A DNA stretch of 64,000 nucleotides from Anagrus nilaparvatae. Lineage: Eukaryota > Arthropoda > Insecta > Hymenoptera > Mymaridae. The notes beneath the pieces were generated by a model. The model had not been told where the DNA came from. It saw only the letters and a program-made list of their open reading frames with translations, and ran no database searches. Within the stretch, counting starts at the first letter, position 1. The number at the start of each line of letters is the position of its first letter. Where the stretch lies: NCBI GenBank assembly GCA_022575985.1, contig JAKSXM010000246.1:10620001-10684000 (forward strand), given 5' to 3'. Made by a program: the position numbers and the translations under genes. Of the stretch, positions 1-10,800 are shown in pieces.

Positions 1-460
1 CGTCAGCATTATGAAAAACCCAAGTCTCATACGCATACGGACCCGTATGCATATAGGACCTGGGTATTTTCATAATGCCCACGGACCCGTATGCTTATAG
101 GAGAGGATATTTTCATAATGCCCACGGGTCAGTATACGTATGAGACCTAGATATTTTCATAATGCTGACGGGTCCGTGAACATTATGAAAATACCCAGGA
201 CCTATATGCATACGGGTCCGTATGCGTATAGGACTTGGGTATTTTCATACTGTGTACGTATCCGTGGGCATTATGAAAACACCCAAGTCTCATACGCATA
301 CGGACCCATGGGCATTATGAAAATACCCTCTTTTATACGCATACGGACCCGTGGGCATTACGAAAATACCCTCTACTATACGCATACGGGTCCGTGGGCA
401 TTATAAAATTACCCAGGTCCTATATACATACGGGCCCGTATTAGAAAAATATGGAGCCGT
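1..460. repeat. Palindromic repeat field with ATACGG/CCGTAT cores
   Basis: A phrase of the form CATTATGAAAATACCC followed by CATACGCATACGG and GGGTCCGT recurs about ten times, alternating between direct and inverted orientation. Each unit is about 40-60 bp and can pair with its neighbour. Open frames crossing it are products of the repeat and not genes. The left edge runs off the window, so the true extent is unknown. Confidence 0.75.
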
Positions 461-1140
461 ATGCCATACAAATAGGTGATTTTCGGGTGATTTTGTACTG
501 ATTTTTGTCGTACGATTTTTCATACGGCATAAATAAATACGGAAGCCGTAGGTAATATGCCGTATTAATGGACTATTTTATACGGCTCCCGTATTGGATT
601 TTGCCGTATGAAAATGCATACGGCAAAAATCAATACGGGGGCCGTATAAAATGGTCCATTATTACGGCATATTTTATACGGTTCCCGTATTGTATTTTGC
701 CGTATGGATTTTCATACGGCAAAAGTCAATACGGGAGCCGTATAAATTGGTCCATTAATACGGCATATTTTGTACGGTTCCCGTATTGACTTTTGCCGTA
801 TGAAAATCTATACGGCAAAATCTAATACGGGAGCCGTATAAAATAGTCCATTAATACGGCATATTTTGTACGGTTCCCGTATTGGATTTTGCCGTACGGA
901 TTTTCATACGGCAAAAGTCAATATGGGACCCGTATAAAATAGTCCATTAATACGGCATATTCTGTACGGCTCCCGTATTGACTTTTCCCGTATAGATTTT
1001 TATACGGCTGAAGTATATACGGGATCCGTTTGAAATTTGCCGTATTAATGGGCTAATTTATACGGCTACCGTATGCAGTTTGCCGTATATACGGCTGATT
1101 ACATCTAGTACCCGTTTACCGTATGCCGTATATACGGATA
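461..1140. repeat. Tandem array of ~97-bp self-complementary units
   Basis: Units start near 651, 749, 845 and 941 at the phrase TAGTCCATTAATACGGCAT, giving a period of 96-98 bp. Inside each unit TACGGYTCCCGTATTG is followed by TTTGCCGTATG, a short A/T spacer, and the reverse complement of both, so every unit folds into a hairpin. The array decays towards 1140. It could be the subterminal part of a DNA transposon or an expanded palindrome; no coding sequence is present. Confidence 0.75.
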
Positions 1141-1484
1141 ACAGCGTGTCACAGTATCCCAGCTCTGCTATTAACTAAATTCCTGTATTCATGAATTATA
1201 TAGTCTAGCATTTTAGAATCACTGCACTATAAAAAATATAGCTTATAACGATAAACTAGTATCGACTTTTAATCTAGTGTAGGAAGGGCTTTATATGTTT
1301 GTTATTATAAATATTATAAATTAAAAAATTATTATTGTTAATTCTCATGTAAAAACGCAATAAAAATTTAATTATACAAATATTTATAGAATTAGTTATT
1401 ATCTATTAGCTTTTAAGACCTTTAATGTTCTCCCTAATAATCTAAATCCTTAAATTAGAGTAATAATAAGAAAAAAACTAGCTG

Positions 1485-2605
1485 GCACTAAGGTTCCTCA
1501 AACAATGAGTTTAATACTTCAATATGCCACAGGTATCACCGATTACAAGCATGCAATCACACATACATTTCTATTAACTTTTAAAAGTTTTTTTTTATTG
1601 ATTAAAAATTTTGGAACAAATTTTCAAAAAATTAATTATCAGATTCGAGATATCGAGTAAAAACCATATTTTCAAATATAAGTACTTTCATGGAACTGAA
1701 TGAAGTATTACATCCAGAAACAAACAACAATATTGCAGTTTTTTAAATTTTTTGTTTTTTTAATTTTGAGAAAAAAGTTTTGAAAAAATTCGGTATCAGA
1801 TCCAAAAAATGACTATAAACAAACTTTCTAAAACTATTACTTTCATAGAAATAAATTAGGTATTACGTCCGAAAAGAAAAAAAAAATTGGTGTTTTTTGT
1901 ATTTTTTCGTGAAAAAAATTTTGGAAAAAAAATTTTCAAAAAATTAAGTATCAGATTCGAAATATAGAGTAAAAACCATACTTTCAAATATAAGTACTTT
2001 CGTGGAAATAAATGAGGTATTACATCCAAATTAAAAATAAAAAAAAGTACCTAGAGATTTTTTGGTGAAAAAATTTTTGAAAAAAAAATTAGGTCTTAAT
2101 TTCGTAACGGTTGTGAAACATCACCGGTTGCAATATTTTCAGATATTAGTACTTTCATGGAATTAAATGAGGTATTACACCCAAAATAAAAAAAAATATT
2201 GCAGGTTTTTAAAATTTTTTGTCTTTTTAATTTTGAGAAAAAATTTTTGAAAAAATTCGGTATCAGATCCAAAAAATGACTATAAACAAACTTTCTAAAA
2301 CTAGTACTTTCATAGAAATAAATTAGGTATTACGTCCAAAAAGAAAAAAAAAATTGATGTTTTTTGTATTTTGTCGTGAAAAAAATTTTGGAAAAAAAAT
2401 TTTCAAAAAATTAAGTATCAGATTCGAAATATAGAGTAAAAACCATAATTTCAAATATAAGTACTTTCATGGAAATAAATTAGGTATTACATCCAAATTA
2501 AAAAAAAAAAAAAGTACCTCGAGCTTTTTTGGTGAAAAAATTTTTGAAAAAAAAATTAGGTCTTAATTCCATAATGTTTGTGAAATATCACCGATTACAT
2601 ACATA

Positions 2606-2645
<40 letters not shown>

Positions 2646-2759
2646 GACTTTTTTTAAAAACCGGTTTTTTAGCTTCCTGGGGTCCCAAAACGTGCTTATA
2701 TGCCAAAAAATAGAAAATCAAATTTTGACCTAACACAATGGTTCCTCTTTGAGGAACCA
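1485..2759. mobile_element. Non-autonomous element with terminal palindrome and (AC)n tract
   Basis: It begins CTAGCTGGCACTAAGGTTCC and ends with the perfect hairpin GGTTCCTC/GAGGAACC. A shorter relative with the same two ends lies at 52703-53510. The interior holds two rounds of a roughly 500-bp segment (compare 1640-2090 with 2140-2560) and a long AC microsatellite at about 2611-2642. The empty site is seen in the duplicate copy at about 20245, where poly-A runs straight into TTATTTAG, so the borders are well defined. The terminal hairpin plus microsatellite recalls Helitron/Helentron-type non-autonomous elements, but the CTRR end and insertion site are not convincing, so the class is left open. 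Confidence 0.65.
2611..2642. repeat. (AC)n microsatellite
   Basis: An uninterrupted AC dinucleotide run inside the mobile element. The same tract, with an interruption, occurs in the related copy near 53358-53392. Confidence 0.9.
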
Positions 2760-3660
2760 AAAATTATTTAGTTTCTGTTAGATGGTTAATGTATTGAAGT
2801 AATTTATGAAGTTTTAATTCCTGAACTAACATTATTTAATACAGTTTTTATAAAAATTAATTGGATAGTTATTTTTTGATATAATTATATAAATATTTCT
2901 TAGTTGCTAGAATACTTTTTATGTAGAATACTTATTGCTAAAATATATAAATAAAAATAAAAAAATCATTGTTGTCCAGAAACCGCATATGTCGTATGGC
3001 CCTATCTAAACATTTTTACCTGATTCCATTTCTTTCAGAGGAATGGAACTCTGAATGAGATTTGAGCATTTCTAACTGCAATCCAAGTAAATACAGAAAT
3101 TATAAAAATTAATTATTTAATTAAACTATTTAAATTATTATAATTTTTAGTTAAAGCATTCCTCAAAAGTCCAAAGTTAATATATGATTTAATTATTATT
3201 ATATATATTATATAATATATATAATATATTATTTAATTAATATGTAATCTAAAAAGTTTTTAGAATATTGAAAACCTTTTTTTATTTAGAATATTGATAC
3301 TTTAAATTTGAAAAATTTTAGGCTCTTTAAGTCTTTTGTCGTAGTAAAAATTTAATACTTTAAAAATCAAAGCTAAACAAAAATTTATCAGACAAATTCC
3401 ATATTTATTAAATGATCCTTTTTTTCTGAAATGAATTAGCATAAATAATATAATATTAAACATCTATGTGGGAATTTCTTATTCGTTCTTATAAGCTTTC
3501 TGGACCTAGAACGGCGAGACTCAACGTTAATAAATGAAGTTTTTGGGTATTTTTCCGTTTAAAATTAAACAAAAAACTTCTGAATGGTCTCATTTTTTTC
3601 AAGTAGGTGTCTAGTTATATGCGTTGTAAAACGAATTTTTTTAGTATTAATTTTTTCACC

Positions 3661-5490
3661 GTGATTTCAAATAACCCAAATACTCATTTCAGGATATAAT
3701 TAGTACACAGGTTATTGAGAAAAAGTAGTCAAAATAAAAAAATGTGGTTTCTGATCTAAAACCAGACACTTATACGAAAAAAATTAGACTTATTCTAACG
3801 TATTTAACAAAATTATTTATGATCCGAAACCTTCTTTCTTTCACATGTGATAGACTGTCATTTAATGTCTGAGTTAAAACCACCAACCCCACATGAATGA
3901 TAAAAAAATTAAAAAAATTTTTGTTTGAAGAATTTTTGTTCGCTTCAAAAGAAAAAGGAAACGGCATAAAACGCTGTTGATATACAAATTGCACTATAAG
4001 TTTTCTGGTTACTGATTTGGTTTCAGTATATTTGTATACACTAGCTGTTGTCAAAAACGGGAAGAGCGTAGGAAACCTGGTACTCATACAAGCATAACTT
4101 TAGAAATATTGGTTTGAAACTAAAATTTGTTCATTTATCCAAATGATAAGAAAAGCTTAAGTTTCAAACATTAAAGTTATCTGATAGAAAATTTTTGTTT
4201 AATCCTTTCCACGAAAACTGAAAATTTGCTCGACGAGGTAGAGCTTCGCTTTATAATAATCAATATAAAATAACTGTTTTCTAATAAATATTGTTTAGTG
4301 GTTTGGATATTTTCTATAGAAAACTTAAAGGTTGAATTTATAAATAAAAATCAAAAAATCAATTTTTTTGCACGAAACTAAGGCTTTTATAATGCGTGGT
4401 CTATAATTCATAATTTATTGAGAAGGCAAACAGAGTGCAAATCAAAATTAATAAGAATGAACATTATTAAAAAATACAGTGAAATTAATTTAAATTCATA
4501 ATTATTTAATTTTTCTCCGTATAGTTTTTTCTTTTAATTTTAAAGTGTGATTTTATTCTCTTTAAATCCTCAAATGAAAAGATATTCAGTTTGGTTTTAA
4601 AATTTAGAACTGGGAATTTATAAAAAACTTAAAAAGTCATTCACGTAAGCATGAAAATAATAAAATTAACCATAAAACTAACTGAAAAACAAATCATCAC
4701 AAAATTAAGATTTCATTAGAATAATTTAATTATTTATTTTACATCTGAATCTCTGTTTTTTAATAATTATTAGCATAAATGAATTCTTCATAGTAGAAAT
4801 TCAAAATTTTTAAAGTTCAAAAACGTTTTTTTTTAAATTTAATTACTCACTTTTTTTATTGGTATTGAATGTATAGACAAAAATGAAAAATCATTTCATG
4901 AAATAACCAAAGGTCATGAAAACATTCGATAAAAATATTTTTATATGGAATATGTTTAATAACTGATAAGGTAAAATTGTAATTTTAATTTGCATTATTT
5001 ATGTATTATTTTCAGTATTTTTTTGTAATAAACACATCCTGTGCTCATTAATTATTTTTACACAAACTTTAGCTGTAAGTTTTCGGAAAAATATTGGATA
5101 TTCTTCTCATTTTTCTTTTAGGCCTAACTTTTTAGATAATTAGTGAGTTATACAACTTGACAATTTTAACGGTTGTAATGTCATACAATCTCATTTTTGA
5201 ACATGAAATTCTTAAATAAAAAAATAAGAATGCAATTTAAATTTCTGGTTCTGGACACACGTTTAGGTTGCTTGGCTTAAAGACGTGAGTCCGTCGAGTG
5301 AAAGAGAGATATAGTTCTTTTCGGACCTCTTTCTCTCTCTCGCGAGTTTCATTAAAATGTCAAGAAATTGGCTTTGAATTACAAATTTTAAACTTAACAA
5401 AAATTTTTTTTTATTAATATAGTGTAACCCGCTTGTAATTTTGAGCAAAGTAGCCTACTCGTTATAAATAGTTGCAAATAACTTAATACC
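3661..5490. other. AT-rich intergenic DNA
   Basis: No coding exon is recognisable. The only structure I see is a block at about 4255-4520 (containing AATAAATATTGTTTAGTGG and TTGAGAAGGCAAAC) that reappears upstream of the other two odorant receptor genes. Confidence 0.6.
4255..4520 (+). repeat. Block shared upstream of each OR gene (copy A)
   Basis: The order of short matches (TTTTCTAATAAATATTGTTTAG, a TTTTCTATAGAA piece, then TGAGAAGGCAAA and ATCAAAATTTATAAGAAT-like text) is repeated at 24090-24340, 25120-25270 with 26720-26900, and 61620-61960. These lie 2-4 kb upstream of OR-B or OR-C. The simplest reading is ancestral intergenic DNA copied with the genes; a shared regulatory role is possible but not shown. 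Confidence 0.5.
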
Positions 5491-6617
5491 TTAACCCTTT
5501 AACGCCCAACCGACAATCCCTGGACACTCGCATATTTTTATATGAAAAAATTGAAATTTCGGGCCAAAAATGGTACCTAATAGGTATTTAGGGCTGCTCT
5601 TTCCGAATATGAAGTCCGTTTTCATGTACAACCCTACATGTTATTTAGCCAATAAAAACAGTTGATTATTATAAAAAATTTTTGCTGGAACCTTTAAAAA
5701 CCTCAAAAAATAAAAGAAAAATATTTTTACCTGTTTTACTCCATTGGGGGCACATTAAAGGGGGCGTGGGGAATGGACTCTTTAGGTACTTGAATAAATT
5801 AAAATTTTTACTAAAACATGATGTCTATAGTAGGTATTTTATGCTGCTCTTTCCGAATCTGAAGTCCATTTTCAAATAAAATCCCTCGGGGGCGCGATAT
5901 CAACCCCTAAATTGGGGTAAATTATAAATTTGCTGGCAAAAATTTTAAACGATTCAACACTTGATATAATGGTTTTTCTTTAAAAAAAATAACTAAATAA
6001 TCTGTAAAAAATGTCAAAAAATCACATGCGTATATAATTATTCAATACCTAGCAAGATATTTTTTTCGTAATTTTAATAATTTTAAAACATTAAACGTAA
6101 ATTTACAATTTACCCCATTACAGGGGTTGATATTGCACCCCCAAGGGGTTGTATGTAAAAATGGACTTCGGGTTTGGAAAAACCAGCCAAAAATACCTAC
6201 TAGACATCAATTTTAGACCTAAAAATTATAATCTTGTTTAACGCCATCCTAAACCCAAATGTGTCGGTAAAAATTTCTTAAATGTCGGCTTTCTTTTTTA
6301 AGCTGTAGAAAAAACACAAAAAATATTTTAAGCTTTAAAGAATGATTTTTTTTAGTGAATGAATTAATATGAAGCCACAAATTTTATTATAAATGGATTA
6401 GGGACCTTTTTCAAAATGAAGTCTGCCTTACCGACTCAATGCTAAAAACATAGGGGTTTAGGATGGCGTTAATTATAAAGTTCGCCCCATTACCACCCCT
6501 TTAAGGGGTTGAAATGAGGTATTTCGATATGCACGTGATTTTTTACCTTTTTTACAGTTCGTGTAAATATTAACATGGAACATGTTCATTGGTTGGGGTA
6601 TTTGAAAAAGTCTGGCT

Positions 6618-6690
6618 CGGCAGGGGGGGGGTCAAAAATTGACGTTTTTAGGGGGGGTGAAAAATTGACGCTTTTAGGGGGGGGGGGGTG
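6618..6690 (+). repeat. G-run cluster
   Basis: Three runs of seven or more G separated by the repeated phrase AAAAATTGACGYTTTTA. It is able in principle to form a G-quadruplex; it lies in the loop of the piggyBac-like element. Confidence 0.7.
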
Positions 6691-6714
6691 AAATGGACTT
6701 AGAATATTTTCGAT

Positions 6715-7055
6715 TCAGGGACTTTTGGTGCAGAAGTACCTAGGGATCCATGGTGCAGAAGCACCTAGGGAACTTTGGTGCAGAAGTACCTAGGGAATAT
6801 TGGTGCAGAAGTCCCTAAAGACCTTTGGTGCAGAAGTACCTAGGAACCTTTGGTGCAGAAGTCCCTAAAGACTTTTGGTGCAGAAGTACCTAGGGATCTA
6901 TGGTGCAGAAGTCCCTAAAGACCTTTGGTGCACAAGTACCTCCGAACCTTTGGTGCAGAAGTACCTGGGGAGCATTAGTGCAGAAGTCCCTAAAGACCTT
7001 TGGTGCAGAAGTACCTAGGGACTATTGGTGCAGAAGTCCCTAAAGACTTTTGTGT
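6715..7055 (+). repeat. 25-bp minisatellite in element loop
   Basis: About 13 copies of GGTGCAGAAGTMCCTARRG plus six variable bases, with starts at 6727, 6752, 6777 and 6802. Two subtypes (GTACCTAGGG and GTCCCTAAAG) alternate in the distal half. Confidence 0.9.
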
Positions 7056-7803
7056 ACGTAAAAACAGACTTCAGATTCGGAAAGAGCAGCCTAAAATACC
7101 TACTAAACACCATTTTTAGGTAGAAAATTTCAATTTATTCAAGTACCTAAAAAGTCCATCCCCCACGCCCCCATAATGTGCCCCCCAATGGGGTAAAACA
7201 GGAAAAAATACTTTTCTTTTATTTTTTGAGGTTTTTAAAGGTTCTAGCAATAATTTTTTATAATAATCAACTGTTTTTATAGGCTATTAACATATATTTT
7301 TTTTGGAGGTTGCTATCGCACCCCCGAAGGGTTGAAGTACGTGAAAACGGACTTCAGGTTCGGAAAGAGCAGTCTTAAATAGCTACTGGGTACCATTTTT
7401 GGCCCGAAATTTCAATTTTTTAATATAAAAATATGCGAGTGTCCAGGGATTGTCGCTTGGGCGTTAATGGGTTAAGAAAAGTGTAAAAAAAATTCCCACC
7501 ATGCCAGCACATTTTAAATGAGTGAAACTCATTTTTTTTAAATTTTTTTTACATTACAAGACGTTTGCAATCTTTTAATACCAACAAAATATTTCGCTTT
7601 TCGCAACCGAAATTTTTTTTCAACGTCGGCCATTTTTGGTGAAAATAGATAGCATAATCGTATTCAGCTATCCAAAAAAAAAAAATAACTGTTGGAAAAT
7701 TACATGAATCGAACATCAAAAAGTTACTCCCAAACAGTAGACCAGGAAAATCTGCCTAAAATAAATAACAATAGTAATAATAATAACATAATTATTTAAG
7801 GTG

Positions 7804-10800
7804 ATGGCTCATTCTTATTATTTCAACAAATTTTTCAAGATATTAAAAATTTTATTACTTGCTCTTGGTGTTTGGCCTTATGAAAACGGAAAGGCATCAA
7901 AAGTTATCAGATATATTTTTATCCTACATGGTTTTATTGTATTAAATCTAGCGGTTAGTGCATAACATTGTAATGCAATATTTAGGCTATTTTTTATTTA
8001 TACGCTAAAATTAATGTATCAAGTTTCAAATTTTAGATTATTAGAATGTGGAAAGATAAAAATAAATCCGATTTTGTTGAAGAAATGGCATTTTTTAGTT
8101 TACTTTTAATGATTGCGACTGTTTATGCATTTTTTATTGTGAATAATAATCAGGTAGTTTTATTAATTGTTTTCTTTTATATAAATTTGTAGATATAATT
8201 TTTTTCAACTTTAGATTCACGGCCAAGCTGCTATGCTTGAAATTTCAACCAATTTAAGCAGCTACTTGAATTTTTAAGTAAAGCAGCCTGGCCTTGTGTA
8301 TTTAATTTTTGATAATAATTATGAAATTATATTGTGTTGTTACTTGGTTGCTATACTTATTTTTTATTCAAAAAAAATTAAGGTGCAACAATTAAATAGT
8401 ACAGTACAGCTTTGGTTTAACATTCTAGAACTATTGTTTTATTTAATAATTTTCTTAAAATATAGATTAAATTAATCTTGGATCGTAGTGAGCAAGATTG
8501 GAAAAATACGATAGATCGAATTGAATTTCAAATTTTAATCAAAGCTGCAAGAGCAGGGGATATTACTTGCTACTTTTATATAGGTAAATTAATAGTTATT
8601 TATGAAACAAGTGATATAAAATTATAATATTATATCAAACGCGACGGCTTACAGGGTTCAAGGTGCGTAGCACTGAGGGACTGTGATCGCATTTGCTAAA
8701 ATATACATTTATATATCACAAGTTTTATATATAATTTTATTTTAAAAGTGCGTTAGGCTGAGTCTTCAATGAATACATATGGCATTTGCGGACGGTGCAG
8801 CGCACATTAGTTGCATATATAATGCATATGACCCTGACAAAAAGAACCAGCTGTTACCAGCTACCACCCGGTTGTGGCCGGTTTGTGTGATTTCACCTGG
8901 CGTTACTTGGTAACAACTGAAAATGAGTTTGAGTTGTTAAAAAAAAATTCCGCAATATGCATCCATTGGGTCCCATCTAAAGAAGCTGTAAAACTGAGGC
9001 GCACCGCAAATGCAAGCGCAGCGCTATGCGCAGAAGAAGATTTTGTGTATTTCGAGTTGTGCAGGGGATAAAATAGGTTTCTACGCATTGCGTTGTGTTC
9101 AAGCTTGCTGTTGTGACCCCCTTTTACGACTTTTGTAGATGCGGCCTTGAAGACTGTGCTATAGGGAGGTTCTACAAACGCCGTAAATGGGAGTCGCAAC
9201 CACAAGCGCAGTCGCAACGCAATGTGCACAACACGATTTTAGTTTGTGCGCATTGCGTTGCGGCTTCACTTGCGGTTGCGTCCCTCATTTACGGCGTTTG
9301 TAGAATCAGCCTTAAAGTTGTTCGACCCGTGCGTAAAAGTACAACTTTTATTTACGCATGCTGTTAAATATAATACATTAATATAATACATTTATGAATA
9401 TTTATTTTTTAAATACAATTTTTAGTTTTGCTTTCCGTATCTTGGGTAATAGCAATATCAACTCCAATGGTAACACCAATAATTGATGTCTTTTATCCCT
9501 TGAATGAATCAAGAATAAAAGATCACTTATTTGCAATAGAACTATTTGTTGATGAACAAGAAAATTTTTATAAAATTTACATTCATTCAGTAATAACTGT
9601 TGCTTTAGCTATTTTAACTATCTTAGCTGTTGCTTGTTATTTTGCAAAGTTATCTAACCAAGTAATTGGATTGATGAATATTCTGAAGTAATTAATAATT
9701 CTTTCTTTTAAAGAAAACTTTTTGATTTATAATAATTTGAAAAATTATCTTAGGTATCGAATAAAAACTGCTCTAGCTAATTCGAATACAGAAGAAATGA
9801 AGTACCAAAAAATGGTCGATTGTATTATTTTTCATCAAAGTTATCTTAAGTAAGAATATTTATAATTTCGTATATCCTAATCTTTACCAGAATTAAACTT
9901 TTATTAATTAGTTTAGATTGTGCACAAAACATTTATATGTAAAGTTTATTTAATTATAATTAAATTTTTTAGGACACATGTGGAGTTTAATAGGTGCCAT
10001 TCTAAAATGTTAGCATCTATGATGTCTCTATCGCTTTTATTAATAAGTTTTTGCGGAGTTGCTGTAAGTTAAAATATTTTGAAAATAAAAAATAATCATA
10101 ATAATCTTAATTCAAGTAATAATCATAATTCGACACTGCAATGCATTTCAAGGGTCGCGAAAGGTTTACTTCTTTATAATTTACATTCTTTGGATCCCCA
10201 AATCGTTTTTGTGCAAAAATTGTGACCCAGTAATTATTTTGTGAAAAAAATGTAGCACATATTACCTAAAAAGCCTATTTCATAACATTGAATCTAAGAA
10301 TAAACTGTGTCTTGGCCCCTATTCAACTTGATTATAAGTATAAGGGATGTTTTTTCAACCTAATAAATCTCTCAGCCTTGTTGTTAAAAGAAGCGCACAA
10401 AATAGCTCTTTTTTTTAAATATTCCAAAAATTAAAATGGCTGCAAAAAATCGAGAACTACACTGTAAAACCTAAAATATAACATTTCGGTTTATTTTTAG
10501 TTGTACTTTTGGGAAAAAATACTTTGAAACGGATTTGAAGAACAGTAGCTTTGTTTTGTTTTAGAATTTCTAAGATTAAGAGTATAACATTAGTAAGTTT
10601 CCCACTAAGAAATGTATAAAAATTATTTGTTTATATTTCAAAAGTAAGATGTCTGTGCGAAGTTCTAGAATTTTAATTAAGAATCGATCACATTTGAAGT
10701 TAATGAATATCAAAATCTGTTTAATGTTATAAATTTCCTTTAAATGGTAAATTTCAGAGCTAAATTTTACATTTTTTCACAGATAATTCTTGAAGATGAT

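Larger units (their letters stand above)
1181..3660 (+). repeat. Direct duplication, copy 1 (paired with 19920-21915)
   Basis: The sequence from CTAAATTCCTNTATTCATGAATTA to the block ending near TCTAGTTATATGCG closely matches 19920-21915 in the same orientation, including GTGTAGGAAGGGCTTTATAT and GACTCAACGTTAATAAATG. Copy 1 carries an extra mobile element (1485-2759). Copy 2 lacks it but carries about 0.8 kb between 20690 and 21510 that copy 1 lacks. It is AT-rich with no coding signal that I recognise. Confidence 0.75.
5491..7475. mobile_element. piggyBac-like non-autonomous foldback element
   Basis: TTAA (5491-5494 and 7472-7475) flanks inverted ends starting CCCTTTAACGCCC and ending GGGCGTTAATGGG. 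TTAA target duplications with CCC-starting ends are the hallmark of the piggyBac superfamily. The arms are long: the left text GACAATCCCTGGACACTCGC and TGCTCTTTCCGAATMTGAAG reappears inverted at the right end, and a second inner pair (6110-6190 against 5820-5940) shows nested inverted duplication. No transposase is encoded. The loop contains G-runs (6620-6690) and a 25-bp tandem array (6715-7055). Confidence 0.8.

Noticed and set aside
140..789. Coding frames of 70-90 residues in the first kilobase
   Set aside because: They only read through palindromic CCGTAT/ATACGG repeats; the same text appears on the opposite strand.
2563..2760. Protein containing a Cys-Val run (also 53295-53510)
   Set aside because: The run is the translated AC microsatellite of a mobile element.
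6715..7055. CRISPR array
   Set aside because: 25-bp head-to-tail minisatellite with no unique spacers, in an insect genome.
8874..9367. Overlapping frames on both strands in OR-A intron 3
   Set aside because: They lie in an inverted repeat inside a well-supported intron and have no family features.
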